From assembly GCA_000328365.1 (NCBI GenBank), contig KB297234.1:353616-417615 (forward strand): a DNA stretch of 64,000 nt, given 5' to 3'. The notes beneath the pieces were generated by a model. The model worked only from the letters and a program-made list of their open reading frames with translations. It did not search any database and had not been told where the DNA came from. This stretch comes from Capitella teleta. Taxonomy: Eukaryota > Annelida > Polychaeta > Capitellidae. Position numbers and translations under genes: made by a program. Positions 22,901 through 34,999 of this stretch are shown here, in pieces (position 1 is the first letter of the stretch; the number at the start of each line of letters is the position of its first letter).

Positions 22901-24240
22901 ATAGCGCGTGCTCGTTGAGAGCCATTGCAATCATTGCACACATAGGAATACACTCAATAGAACCGTTATATAATTGGTTTAAACATTGCACCTCTTACGA
23001 ACGATTTATCCGAGCGATCGAGGCTACAAATAAGAAAATGCGATTTTTTTTCAAAAGAATGACGCTTCGGCTAATTCGCCATTTTGTGTCTACATCACAT
23101 GATCCTGTCATGTGACTTCTTCAACAACAATAAGACGTGGTCGCACATGTGTCTGTTTATCAATAATGAAATACGTTCGCAAGCACATTAAATCGTTGTC
23201 ACCAGAGTTTAATGTTAACTTTAAAGGTAACGATGAAAGAGAAGCCAATTCAGCGCTATGTTATCTGCCTGTCGCCGATTGTGAAGTTGATGACGGCAAA
23301 AACGTGGGAAAACATGCAGCATGTTCAGCTTCCCCCAGAATCATAACGGTCATAATGTTTACGACATCTATGGTCATAATGTTGGGTGCCCAGGAAACGT
23401 GCTATTGTTTACATCTTCTGCGCATGCTCACAACACCGGAAACTCACAACCAGAGCGCTCTCGGCCGGCGATGTTATTATTGCCAACTTTATTGTGTTTT
23501 AAGTAACTTGAACTCTTGTTACATCATCAGGTATTGGTAACACATAAGTTATACCCATTTCGGCCATCTCGGGTCATTCGATTTGACAATCCCCTTTCAA
23601 TAATAAACCACAATGTGCGCTATTGGGGCGACAATGCCAAACTGTAACTGATAATCATAATGATAATCAGATCAGTTACACTTGTGGAATTAGAATCAAT
23701 CTAAAGAGGTTCTGAAATGAACAGAGATTAATTTACACATACCTTTGATGTTATGCAGCGAAATGTTCCGTTGTTCCTCCCATAAAATTGAGACCACTTG
23801 CGATTAATCCCCAGCACGTATTCTCCGTGAATATCAGCGGCAATATCATGAGCACGTTCCAGAAATGTCCAAACATCTTCATTTCCAGCCAATGCAATCA
23901 CTTCTGGTTGTTTCATAGCTTCCGCCACAATGTTATTCAAATGCTTTTGCGAGAGACGTTTGTCATTTGATTCCACCAGCAAAACATCCTCGTCATCTTC
24001 TTCTTCGTTGCAGCCTTCTATCATACAGTTCTTCACTTGATCGTGAGCTTCGCGTTCCAGATTCAGATGTTGGGGAGCTTCCTGGAAGATAGGAGCGTCT
24101 TCGTGATGGGTTTCCTTCAGGTGCGATTGCTGATGCAGGACTTTGAAGCTGATGAGTTGAAAACAAAGGAAGATGACGGCCACGAGAAAGACGAAGAACA
24201 AAATCGTGTAGCCCCGCTTCTTGCGGGGGAAGCGCCGCAT
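19947..24240 (-). CDS. membrane-anchored glucosidase II beta-like (PRKCSH-type) MRH protein
   Basis: Predicted 408 residues from six exons: 24240-23743, 21971-21880, 21832-21693, 20558-20401, 20348-20109, 20045-19947, all in frame with GT-AG borders. Residues about 13-30 form a single hydrophobic segment after a basic [10 protein letters not shown] stretch, predicting a type II membrane anchor instead of a cleaved signal peptide. Two PRKCSH-type LDLa units follow: [19 protein letters not shown] and [14 protein letters not shown] helical segment follows, then an MRH lectin domain (about 297-408) ending DFITPAAC, close to the family's TPAAC end. The MRH sugar-contact residues Gln, Arg, Glu and Tyr appear present (EQQ, GSRE, SEAERC, CLY). 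Glucosidase II beta normally recruits the catalytic alpha subunit in the ER lumen to trim N-glycans; this shorter tethered form is likely a paralogue. The first exon follows an acceptor at about 24264 and stays open above the ATG, so an extra N-terminal exon is possible. Confidence 0.85.
20661..20843. mobile_element. mariner-like MITE in intron of the glucosidase II beta-like gene
   Basis: Imperfect terminal inverted repeats begin CAGAGTGGACCAAAAGTAGT on the left and end ACTACTTTTGGCCCACTCTG on the right, 183 bp apart. A TA precedes the left end directly and TATA lies two bases beyond the right end. The TIR sequence is of the Tc1/mariner type. There is no coding capacity. It sits in the intron between exons 3 and 4. 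Confidence 0.7.
20863..21400. repeat. pogo/Tigger-like terminal fragments
   Basis: TACAGTATAATCTCGATATG at about 20856 and TACAGTAAAACCTCAATGTG at about 21338 resemble the CAGTARAACCTCxATAT ends of pogo-group elements. Both lie in the same orientation, so they mark two separate broken copies and not one intact element. The assignment is tentative. Confidence 0.35.
22165..22745 (+). repeat. dispersed repeat family X, copy 1
   Basis: Shares GACATTACGCTTGC, CTTGATGCAT and GTTAACAATGGGAGCC, in the same order, with 29210-29425. The intervening part is longer here. It lies in an intron of the glucosidase II beta-like gene. The family and termini are not recognised. Confidence 0.55.
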
Positions 24241-25870
24241 CCCGGCAGCTGATCGCAAAGGACCTGCAAAAAAAGAAAAAGGTGGTGACCATTAAAATGA
24301 TTAATTCCTTGAAAATCCTCCATTCAATTGGAAACATGCCATTCCACAGTTATTATTTGTGTTCTCGCTGTTATGTCGCAAGTCGGCTTGAGTATCTTAT
24401 CAGTTGGATCCATTTTGTAGTCATTTTTGGGTCTTGTTTACAATATAATATAATAGTCGTAAATGCAATTGTATTTAGGAACTAGATCATCCATCAGTAT
24501 GTTATTCAATATCGGAAAAAGTCATATTATCGCTCACATCGAAAGCCAGAGAGATTTCAAGATCATTTAATGATTAAGATGTCAACACCAAGTAACTTAA
24601 TGTCATGAAAAACATGTCAAAGTGTATAACAGGATTAATCTCCTACTCTAATGCACTAAGGAATTGAATAAACACTTCATCATCTGCAGCGCTTAGTGAC
24701 AAGTCTCCATATGGGAAGGGCCATTTTGTTTCAGAAAGACAAAAAGTAAACCCAACGGCAATTTGTGTTTGGGGGTGGTCTTTGATAGGTCTGAGGTTGA
24801 CAGAATGCCGTCTGAATTTATCGAGTGGGCCGAAAGTAGTCAATCTACTCCATATTAACGACTTTGAGGCTTCTTAATGGCATTGCACTTTTCCAGTAAA
24901 GTGTCACAAAACAGTCACAGTGTAAAAACCACACAAAGATAAAATAAATGAATAACTAAGGCAGTATTTACAAAAATTCTCAGTTGAAACAATTGGCTCA
25001 GTTGCCGTCTAAAATCCATCGGTTAGTCGCATTTCTTTTGAGAGATTTGGCAGGAAATATCGTCATGATTTATATAATTTCACCGAATAAATTAACTGTC
25101 AATGTATGCTGCCTTTTTTAAACTAAGCAACAAGGGTGTGATCGGGACTTCAGAGAGTGGAAATGCAGCATAATTTAATGCATGGTTTAGAACTAAAGGT
25201 CCCATATATATAGAGTGAAAAAATTCATTATATTCCTCACTCATTGATGTAAGAATCTGTAGTGTATGCTGAGTGTTCTAGAGTTGCCGTCTGAGCACTG
25301 GCTACTTCTATATTTCGCCCAGGACGCCAAAGAGAATGGTATGTAACCGAGAATTCAGGAACTCTTGGGGAACTACCAGCTGCCCTGCATTGGAGCATCA
25401 CAGTATGCATATATATACAGCAGCAAGCATCAAAGTTATTGTAGGCTGATACTATACACTTATGATTACAGTAGTCTCTGTAATCTATATGTGTAATAAT
25501 TGACTATGTATTCCAGTAGCTATTTATCAGTTTATTGACACATGGTCAATTTAATAGGGAGAAAATGAGAGAGAAAATGGCAAGGGGAGACGGAGTGACT
25601 TCTACTAAAAGTATCCACGAGTATTTTGTATCAAGCAAGAGCATAACATAAAATATTATGCAGCATTCATTTGTTTGAGCTCAGTGAGCTTCCGAATTCT
25701 CTAGGATATTATTTTCTTGTGCATACAGCTAGACATATTTTAGCAAAAACATACATGTATTAATATATTTAATGCATGTACATGTATTAGCACTACAGCC
25801 GATCTGAGCCAGCCGGAAAAGATCACAATTAGTCAGCCACAAAATGTTGGCTGACCAACTAGCCAGCTGA

Positions 25871-26051
25871 GTGATGGGGTTTTACGGCTCCACCCAATCC
25901 GATCGAATGATACGGGTGCCAGAACAGAAGGCCCGGGACCGGGGTTTCCCCCTACTCTTATCGATAAATCCCAAGGTTTTTTATCCTGTATACCACCATA
26001 GACAGTAGTACACAGCGCCCGGCCTTGTTACGCAGTTGGGCAGCACTGCAG
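25871..26051 (-). mobile_element. SINE copy 2, 5'-truncated, with target duplications
   Basis: Reads on the minus strand from CTGCAGTGCTGCCCAAC to GGAGCCGTAAAACCCC and matches the body of the element at about 12276-12456. It is flanked by perfect 14-bp direct repeats AACTAGCCAGCTGA at 25857-25870 and 26052-26065. The tRNA-like head is absent, as expected from incomplete reverse transcription. The clean duplications suggest this copy is younger than most repeats here. Confidence 0.8.
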
Positions 26052-27449
26052 AACTAGCCAGCTGAAAAACGCCCCCTGTTATCCTTAATAGCAGCAGCTG
26101 TAAAGATGAATGCATGCACGATCAGGCTCCTGGAGATCATCAGATGGTTGTTCTGCTGTCTCAATTGAGTCATCCATCTTTGAGCCCCTCGGCCCTCATT
26201 CAGAGATGAATATTATTCAAGATAGACTATAGAGCAACAAAAGTCACTTAAAGTCACGTCATATTAATGAAGCTCTAGTGTAGGCCTGCGCATATTATTA
26301 CATACCTGCAAATGGATCACCCATAGAGGATAAAAATCCTCTTTCGATTTCAGCATATACATGATATTGTGCTACTGGATTTTGGAATCACAGAGAAAGC
26401 CTGCAAAGGGTTAGAGGCAGACTGACACCAAGCTGATTGTGAAGCACAGAGAAGATGCACTTCTCCATTAAGTATTCCTGAGTTTGATACTACTGGTGAA
26501 TGACAGGTGACCTCAGATCACCTTTGAAACATGCAGGAAATGTAGTCACATGAAGGGTTCAGTGTGATGAATTCTTAGATAAAAGAATTAATATGAATAC
26601 TTTTAAGCAGCTTCAACAACATTCATACAACAGAAAATAATTCTAAATTCATAAAAATCACATTTCACAAATATACCTGAAAACGCAGTTATCACAAAAC
26701 GAACAGAGAGCATTTTGAATGCCGTTATTTCCAACTTATTTGCTTTGTAAAAATCCAAAATTGTGCAGAGAATACCTTTGGTCTATTTAGAAACTAAATC
26801 AACCCTCAAATCTCCGCTTCTCAACCTGGAAATTGAAATATATCAAACAAAAACATACTACCCCCACTATCATGACTAGACCCCGAGCAGATTGTAATTG
26901 GCCAGAATCGGCTGACTGAGATAAAAATGACCGGCTAGCTGCTTAAGCCACTCCACCAATCAGAGATATCGGCTTAGCATTGTGATCGGCGGCTAGCAGC
27001 GGCTTGATGTGACTTGGCAATGGTTGCTATATCATCCTATATGTATAATGATGCCAGTAATTAATACAAGTGAGTGCACATCACTACTCTCTACATGTAC
27101 TATTATACTGGTGTGGTGATTTTAAGATCAAACGATTTCCAAATCCTATGATGTCCCACTTAATTACACTCTTTTGTTTTACTCAAGTTCAATACATTTA
27201 GGGCGTTTCTTCCATAGGCTAATTCTACCCATTAACATCACTATCCCCATTATCATTTTGCTTGTTTGCTAACGCAAATCACCTGAGTTCTAAGAATTTT
27301 TAAGTGAAAGCAAATAATATATGCAGCAGGAAGAGGTAGTATGACGAACTGATTGAGTTGTTGCATCAGGATCTTGAATTAAAAATGCGCCGGTTTTTTT
27401 ATGTATCGGTTGCAATCGTTGGGCAACCTGTGTGTTACATACCGTATAT

Positions 27450-28235
27450 AGGATAGGATAGAATTATTTATTGTAATGTAAGAAAAATGTTCAAAATAAA
27501 GTAAATTGCATCGAGCCAGATGTTAAGTAGCCTTAATTCTTCGTTCATACTAGTTATCGCTGTGTCCACATTGGGAACAGAGATGAAAGCATTATTATCA
27601 TCAGCAAAGAGAGTAAAATGCATACATTCAGAGACAGAAGTGACATCGTTAATGTATAACAAAAACAATAAAGAACCTCAGATGGAACCTTGAGGAACAC
27701 CACAAGAAATTAAATCAGTATGGCCAGTAAAAGTACTACCATTAGAAATTATCCTTTGTTGACAACCCGATAAGTAGTTAGTGAACCAATGATGAGGGTT
27801 GCCACGGATTCCATACCTCAAAAGCTTGGAGAGAAGAATTTTATATTGTATGGTGTCGAATACTTTTTTAAAGTCCAGCAGAACACCTATGGTGACTTCG
27901 CCCGGCTCAAATGCTCTGCTGATTCTGTCAACTATTGATACCAGTGCTTGTGTTGTGTTTCTGTCTGGTTGGAAGTCAAACTGATGGGGGGAGAGGACCT
28001 TTTGACTGACAAGTAATCGTACAATCTTTTATGAAATAGTTTCTCCAGGATTTTTAAAACAAAGGCAAGAGAGAATTGGGTCTATAGTTACAAAATTATT
28101 TTGGGGAACCTTTTTTGAACAATGATACAACCTGTGCTATTTTCATTTTGCACGGCACGATTCTTTCTATGAAGAGAGGTTTAAAATGTGGAGTAAAAGA
28201 GAAATCAGTAGCTTAAAGAGGACCTCTGATTGTTT
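27450..28235 (-). mobile_element. truncated non-LTR retrotransposon (LINE) reverse transcriptase
   Basis: Minus-strand translation gives NYRP, then LLDFKKVFD, SCGVPQGS, FLLYINDV and FTLFADDNNAF, the ordered reverse transcriptase motifs of a CR1/Jockey-type LINE. FADD is the catalytic box. The frame is broken by several stops and shifts, and both the upstream endonuclease and most of the 3' part are missing. It ends in an A/T-rich simple repeat near 27450 (GGATAGGATAG). Confidence 0.8.
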
Positions 28236-29209
28236 TGAACTAGTAACAGAGTGTAAAGGATGAGGACCCCACGACGAGTGAGAAGCGTGTATAACCATGT
28301 ATAACATTTCTATATATTTTCAGGTATCATAATCATTATTATGCATGCATTCAAATTCATATTGTATAGGATAGTGAATAGATAGTTTTGACCGTTAGAG
28401 TTGGGGATTCAAATATAAATGCACCGAAAGACCGCTCTCTTCCACTCGAGATTAATGTCAGACACGCGCGGGATTTTCAAGTGGAATAAACGGCCTACGT
28501 GACGACGACCACGCGCAAAGGAAGATTTAAACCCGGGAGAGAGGGAAGAAGTTCAGTTGCAAGTTCGGCATTTTGCGCTCAAGAAGTCCAAGACCAACGG
28601 ACAGGAAGTCACCCAGAAGGCCAGGACGGGACAGTTATCTCTCGGGAGGTTCAAGACGAAAGGACAGGACATCCACTCAGGGAACGACGCGGAAGGACGA
28701 GGCAGCAAGGCGTGGATCGAGAGTGGGAGAGAGGTATCGTGTTGACCGGGGCTATCGGGTGCACTCTAAATTCAGTAATATTCAACGTTTCATATTTCTT
28801 CAATTCCCAACTTCTAGGTAGTGCTAATTATTGTGCTAGGTTAGTTAAATTTATGGTAAATGCCTGCGCGCATTTGGTAATTGTATAAATTAAATATCTA
28901 AGGTTTGAAACCCAGTAAATAAAACCTTAGAAGGTATAAATTTATTTCTTCTTCAGTGTTCTCTGTTTTAGGGAAATCTTTTGGTTCAAAGGTAAAAATA
29001 AAATTTGCGAATTTAATTAGATTCGGACAATATTTAGAAGTGTACCGGTCAGTACAGACTCCAGAAAGGCGACGATTCGAGTAAATATTATATTGACGAA
29101 TTATAGTCAGTGTGACATTCAGAACAAATATTACAATGGTGGACCGGACACAAATATTACAAGATGATAGAGGATGCATCGAGAAATATACCTTTGGACT
29201 GACATATTA

Positions 29210-29425
29210 TCAGACATTACGCTTGCTGTGGAATAATTTCTTGATGCATCGAATTTGAGAGGTTTAAAATCTCTCTTTCTTCTCGTGTTCAATTTCATAC
29301 TGTCGTGATGTCATAAAAGTAACTCTCCTATTGTTAACAATGGGAGCCGTCGAGTGAGAAGCAGTAGAGTCAGCAGTCCTCAAAAATGAAATCCCACACT
29401 CCTCTCATTTCAAGCTATTCTGTCT
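29210..29425 (+). repeat. dispersed repeat family X, copy 2
   Basis: Same ordered blocks as copy 1 at 22165 (GACATTACGCTTGC, CTTGATGCATCGAAT, GTTAACAATGGGAGCC), with a shorter interior. Family unknown. Confidence 0.55.
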
Positions 29426-29728
29426 GAGCAGGGAATTCGTATTTTGATTTATCTGGAATATTATTCCTAGATGACCAAATTGTACAAAAATGATCTCTTG
29501 TCACTCACAAAAGCCCATAAAATCGTTCTAAAAAGGTTCCAAAATTAACAAAGGCCCTCTTTAACTAATTGCAAATAAAATAATATTTTAATTTTTCATA
29601 CCAACAAAAACAATGCATGTAGACATGCAGTGTAATGAACCAAGTATTATGAGGGCCAATACAAATTGTTTTAAGCCTCTAAATTGAGGCCTAAAACATG
29701 AGGGTTCGGCAGTGCTGTTATAATAGTA

Positions 29729-29777
29729 CAATCAATAAAAAAGGTAGGATATTAGTCCTACCTTTTTTTATTGATTG
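29729..29777. repeat. near-perfect 21-bp hairpin
   Basis: CAATCAATAAAAAAGGTAGG pairs with CCTACCTTTTTTTATTGATT around a six-base loop at about 29750-29755. It could be a tiny foldback element or a transcribed hairpin; nothing else identifies it. Confidence 0.8.
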
Positions 29778-30839
29778 CCAGGTAAATAGACCTATCAGTA
29801 ATATACATGTAGCTAGCAACCAGTGATTGACCCATGAAGGAATGTTTTACATTCACCCTAATACATATACTGTACCTCCTATGTCCGGCCGATATCTTTT
29901 GGGACAATCCTTGTATATGTATGGGCATACATACAGTATGACATAAATCATTGAATTAATTTTAATGAAGTAAACTGATTAAAATCTACTTCCACAGATA
30001 GCTCAGATAGTAAGTATATAAACAATACCGTAAACACAATAAAGACTTGTACAAATGATAATTTCTTACAATACTGGAAGTAAGATATTTGGATTGAATC
30101 GGCTGAGAGTTGCTAATGACAGGGATTGGCTGATAGCGGCTAACTGACAGGACCAATTGGCGGCGCTGGCTAAACGGCCAATCGGCGGCGGGTAGTACAT
30201 GTCGGCAGTGGCTTCGGGGTCTAATCATGACCCGTCAAATTATATCCTCTGCTATAGTGACTTGGATTTGAAGCAAGCTGGAAACATGAAGCCAGCTTTG
30301 TTTTTTGCAGCCGTCTCGGATCTGCTAATATTCGCAGTCGCTCGTTACCGCGAATATAGGGAAAATTACATGCGTGGCGAAAATTTCCCGTTTTACAGTA
30401 CCGGTATATAAAGAATGTAAAAATGCAACCAAATAATCTAGTCTGAGAGGCGATTAATATTGCTTGCGACCAAAATCACCCGAGGCTTCTCTTGGTAAGA
30501 AGGTACTATAATTATAAACAAGATTATGTCCTATTCGGGTCACAATATTGAGACTATTTGAACTGGGTTTATTCTTTTCTGTCTGATGTCACGTGGTGCT
30601 TATTATGGCTACGTCATTTCCTTCACATCGTCCGACATTTCTTGTGCAGGATGTCAACTCTGCTTCCTTGTTTATGAAATTCTTCATTTCCTTCATTACT
30701 TACGCTCAGCCGATCTACTACATTCTATTTGTGGGTAGATATTTACTTTATTATTTCTCTTTCGACCCATTTTGTGTTATTACTGGGCAATTTATCTTTT
30801 TAATCAACCTTGAACTTCTCAAGACTAGAGAGTTATCTG

Positions 30840-30960
30840 TTATGAGCACAGGGAGTCTTACCAGCACAGGGAGTCTTACCAGTGAGGGAGCAGATGTGGA
30901 CAAAACTCAATGCAGTGAATGCTTTCTGTCTATATATATAATATCAAGGGAAGTCACTGA
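30840..30960 (+). mobile_element. MITE-M copy 1 (partial, duplicated end)
   Basis: CACAGGGAGTCTTACCAG occurs twice in tandem at about 30847-30882, followed by GAATGCTTTCTGTCTATATA. The same blocks occur in the element at 57935-58072. It is non-coding and its right end is not clear. Confidence 0.45.
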
Positions 30961-31560
30961 TTCCTGTCAATCCTAGGACGCTTGCCTCGAAAGCAATCTT
31001 CTCTTCAAAAGAGGCAGCCGAAACTTCGGATCTGGCAAGATCACCAATAAATGAAACGATTGACACCAATAATCTCGTACGGCAACGCCTAATTACTCAT
31101 TAATTGGCCAAAAATCCAATCAGTTGCAAAACGACTAGCAACGGGCACGATGCATCCATTTTGTCGGACCGCAGCAAATTTTCAGTGCGCAGCGAACTCA
31201 CGATCGCTAAATGTCGAAATAAAATCCTTAAAACCGGAATAGAGCTGCAGAAGTGTAGAGCTCAGGATACATTCCTAATTTAACAGATTGGTTTTAGAGT
31301 GAAACATCCTGTCTGTAATTGTCTCTCGAACAATAAAAGCTATTCTGAGAGTCAAATTGAGCATGGAATAGGTTAGAAAAAGGAGTTAGAGTTAAAAGAC
31401 ACATTGCATTTAAGTAAGTTGACTTGACGGGAATTAGCAGACGACACACACAGCGCCCTCTGGTGTATAGGTTTAGAATCGTTTTATATACCTCACAACA
31501 TGTTGTGTTATCTATCTAATAACTTTAGAATTTATAACCAGTATTACGAACTATAAAATT

Positions 31561-31610
31561 NNNNNNNNNNNNNNNNNNNNNNNNNNNNNNNNNNNNNNNN
31601 NNNNNNNNNN
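31561..31610. other. assembly gap (50 N)
   Basis: Fifty N. The length is conventional, so the true gap size is unknown, and the order across it depends on the scaffold. Confidence 0.99.
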
Positions 31611-32360
31611 ATAAGAAAAAGAAAAAAAAGGAAAAAAATAATAGATTACAATAATAGATTACCAATGACCAACTCTTTGTGACTTTTCATCATACTAATT
31701 TCATGCACTAGTAGACCTAATGGGTCAGAGGGATTACAGTCATAACAGGGATTACAGTCATAACATAAGTCACCGGCAAGAAACAAATACTTGCTAGTAT
31801 TGTTTTTCCTTTTTTTTCGATCAGTTCCAGCTCCATTAACAGGGATACATGCAGCATTGAGTCTCCATGTATCCCATGGGTCGCCTATAAGCCTTTAATT
31901 GAGCCGCCGCATTGTTTGCTGTGCGTTTAGCGGGAGGGGGGACGGTAAGATTTTAGTTCATGGTAATTGACACGGTCTTTGTCTTTGAAGTCGAGTTATC
32001 TCTGTGGACTATTGAGATTGTTTTCACAGGTTTTGAAGACATGAAATGGACTAAATGCCAAAATGGTTTTTCAACTATTCGGGTCAACTATTTGGGTTAA
32101 AACATGAATAACGAAGCTTTGGCGATACCCCACTATTCGCCGAATAACGAACCCGAATATCCACCCAGCCCTAAAAGATAGACACGTCGATCTCATTTGG
32201 CGAGGCATCACTTATAACAACAGCGTGGCTAATCCTAACTGAAAAGTACCCTTGAAATTGTTGTCTGTTCAACATGTGGCTGTACAGCCTTCAAGGAATA
32301 GGTAGTGAACCTTGTTTGATGCGGGAGTTGATTTCTTTGCAGATCGTTGATTTTTGGCCA

Positions 32361-32378
32361 ATGGGAAGATCGCGATGA
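32361..32378 (+). promoter_or_regulatory. uORF overlapping the RNF19 start
   Basis: An ATG at 32361 opens a five-codon frame whose TGA (32376-32378) overlaps the RNF19 ATG (32375) as ATGA. It lies just after a likely acceptor (TTTGCAG at about 32336-32342). Such overlap can couple main-frame initiation to termination and re-initiation. The effect is inferred. Confidence 0.5.
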
Positions 32379-34999
32379 AGAAGAAGGAGACAGACAGCTA
32401 CTCCACGGCGTCAGTCAACTCCAGAGCCTCTGAGCAGAAGCAGCGCAAACCGTCACGCTTCTCACTTCAGCGCCTCTTCTATCACGGCCGGCCCCCCTCT
32501 TTCACCAATCCCACACGGTCAGCCCGCTCAGTCCGCTCTCAGACGGAGTTTGAGGCGCGCTCCTTGAGCTCACTGCAGTCATCCCATGGAGAGAGGGACG
32601 GCACCGGTCCCAGCAGTAACAGTTCTGATGAGGCGCTTACGAGTGTCCATCGGAGAGAGGCCAAGAAAGGGGACGTGCTGGAGTGCCCCCTCTGCCTCTC
32701 CCATCAGCCCCGCGATCACTTCCCCGTCATCATGACGTGTCACCATCGTTCCTGCCGTGACTGCCTTCGTCAGTATTTGAAGATAGAAATCACCGAGAGC
32801 AGAATCAACATTGCATGCCCAGAGTGCGCTGAGAGATTTCACCCGAATGATATTCAAGCGATCTTGGACGACGTTCACCTCATGCACAAGTACGAAGAGT
32901 TTATGTTGAGGCGTGTTCTGGTCTCTGACCCTGATACTCGATGGTGCCCAGCACCTGATTGCGGGTGGGTTGCTTTTACCGCGTACCTCATCATGATTTT
33001 CTCTTGTTTTTATTCCTTTTTAGATTCGCTGTTATTGCCACTGGATGTGCTAGTTGCCCTAGATTAAAATGCGAACGGCCTGGATGTAATACTCACTTCT
33101 GCTACCACTGTAAGCAGCACTGGCATCCAAATAAGACGTGCGACGCTGCACGCGCTGAGCGGTCTCTCAACATGCGCACGTCTCTCAGATGCAGTAATGA
33201 TTCATCTTCTCAAGGTTAGTCTCCTCTTGCCTGCTCTCGCTTCCCATTGCCATGGTTTCCTTGCTAGGTGACATCAAACCGTGCCCTAGATGCGGAGCCT
33301 TCATTGTGAAGATGGACGACGGCTCCTGCAATCACATGACGTGTGCCGTTTGTGGATCAGAGTTCTGTTGGCTCTGCATGAAGGAAATCTCTGACCTGCA
33401 TTACTTGAGGTTAGTCTGCGATTGGTGGATGTATTTCTTTCTAATGTCTTCTTCATCAGTCCTTCTGGTTGTACGTTTTGGGGAAAGAAGCCATGGAGTC
33501 GGAAGAAGAAGATCCTTTGGCAATTAGGCACACTGGTGGGCGCTCCTGTTGGCATCACGCTCATTGCTGGAATTGCCGTCCCAGCCATCATCATTGGCGT
33601 CCCCGTGTACGTGGGAAAGAAGGTTGGTCCGAGTGCGTTTCCTAGGCGATGGAGCTAGAAGTTTGGTTGTTTGATTTTAGCTACTAACAAAATATCAGCA
33701 TTCATCAAAACATCGTAGAAATATCATCGTGACAAGTGGAGTGACAGCTTCTATTGTCCTCTCTCCCGTCTTGGCAAGCGTAGCAGTCGGTCAGTGTTTA
33801 GTTTTATGGCAAAGATCCGGATGTTGACGAGGGTTTTTTTGCAGGGATTGGCGTTCCCATCCTCTTGGCCTATGTCTATGGTGTTGTGCCCATATCGTTG
33901 TGTCGCAGTGGAGGCTGTGGGGTGACCACTAACTCCGGGGGAGTCCGGTTTGACTTTGATGATGAGGGGGAGGAGCCTGCCCCTGGTGCTCCCGGTCCGT
34001 TTCCGGGGGGAACAACGGAGAGTGCAGAAGGAGAGCATGTTCCAAACGTTGCCAACCCTTCCATTGGGCCGTCAATAGGCGAAATGTCGCTTGCTATGAC
34101 CAACAGTTTGAGCGCCAGTGGCAGCCACCTTGATCGGGTGCTGCGTGAAGACAGCTGTGACAGAGACTCCGCCAGTAATCGTGCCTTAGCCGGAGCTAGC
34201 CTCTCTGGCTCCCTGTGCGGCAGCAGTGCTGCTGCCTACCAGCATCGGTGAGAGTGAGAAATCTGCGTTGATATGGGAATTCTATTTTTTTTAATTTTTC
34301 AATAGATTGGAGGTTCAGGCTGACATGGCGTCTGGAACACACAAGCGCAGCAGTCTGAGCAGCGAATCCGCAAATTTCAGTCTGGATGCGAAATCTGCGA
34401 CCGTGTCGTTTTGTGACGACGCCAGCACCAAGGCCTTGGCTGGCTCCATCAGTGCAAGGTGCGTTGTCACAGTGCGCCTCCTCCATTCTCTGCTTCTTGC
34501 TTCCAGGGACTGCGTGACGGTGCAAGTGATTGGTCCGTCATCATCCGGCTGTTCCAGCAGCAGCGTCTCTGCCGCGGAGCCTGTGGCAGCGCTCCCCTCC
34601 AAGGACTCGCCCACATCGTCACGCAGCGTGAACTTCATTGATGAAGTGGGCCAACGGGCCAAGCGATACAAACGCCAGAGCCTCAGTCTTGGAGACAGCA
34701 TTCATGAGGAGCAGCGCCTGGAGAGGGCAGACGTGGTGTGCACCTTCAAAGAGGGTTCGTCCATTGACAGTGCAGATGCACTTGGCGGCTGCAGTGTGTC
34801 CATGGATTCCATGAGGGCCCACAGCGCAGTCACGCAAGTGGAGAGTGACAGGCCACGCCACTTCAACCGCAGCTGCTCCTCAGCCAGCAGCGACAGTGAG
34901 GGCGTGCGTAGGCACTGCTGCCTGCACGGTGGCGACTCTTGCTCCAGCCCCAACCCCACGACCCCTGACCCTTCTTCGCCATCCACTACTTCTTCGTAA
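32375..34999 (+). CDS. RNF19: RNF19-type RBR E3 ubiquitin ligase
   Basis: Predicted 741 residues from eight exons: 32375-32964, 33024-33214, 33268-33409, 33460-33622, 33699-33789, 33845-34247, 34306-34458, 34507-34999. A Ser/Arg-rich N terminus is followed by RING1 (CPLC to ACPEC, about 105-150), IBR ([27 protein letters not shown], about 197-255) and RING2 (CPRCGAF to CWLC). RING2 carries DGSCNHMTC, whose first Cys is the expected thioester residue. Two hydrophobic segments follow the motif [17 protein letters not shown] ([17 protein letters not shown] and the VTASIVL to [12 protein letters not shown] region), as in RNF19A/B ER-membrane ligases. The conserved RLEVQADM comes next, then a long Ser-rich tail. 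Family members ubiquitinate misfolded and mitochondrial-quality-control substrates. The last intron, 48 nt, has a length divisible by three and no in-frame stop, so it may be optional. The gene converges on SGPL1. Confidence 0.94.

Larger units (their letters stand above)
24264..32360. other. 8-kb repeat-rich interval without a confident gene
   Basis: Apart from the LINE, SINE, repeat X, hairpin and assembly gap listed separately, I find no coding exons with motif support. The hydrophobic frame at 30593-30976 and the basic frames at 28499-28888 have no recognisable domain. Confidence 0.5.

Noticed and set aside
26872-27010. GGCTAGC-rich segment resembling 30090-30240 in inverse orientation
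   Set aside because: Only the TCGGGGTCTA-TCATGA end aligns convincingly; the rest shares composition rather than sequence.
28280-29140. LTR-like stretch with TATA-like and AATAAA signals and a TGGTGGACCGG motif after ATTACA
   Set aside because: I could not find a second copy, matching ends or a target duplication, so an LTR or solo LTR cannot be claimed.
30846-30882. Two short tandem repeats that might suggest a CRISPR-like array
   Set aside because: Only two units without spacers, in a eukaryotic genome; they are the duplicated end of a MITE.
30593-30976. 127-codon hydrophobic frame
   Set aside because: No recognisable motif or splice support, and its 3' part runs into the MITE-M blocks.
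30970-31080. Segment with GCCGAAACTTCGGATCTGGC resembling the 3' end of a retroelement
   Set aside because: Short, with no coding part or duplication beside it; too little to assign.
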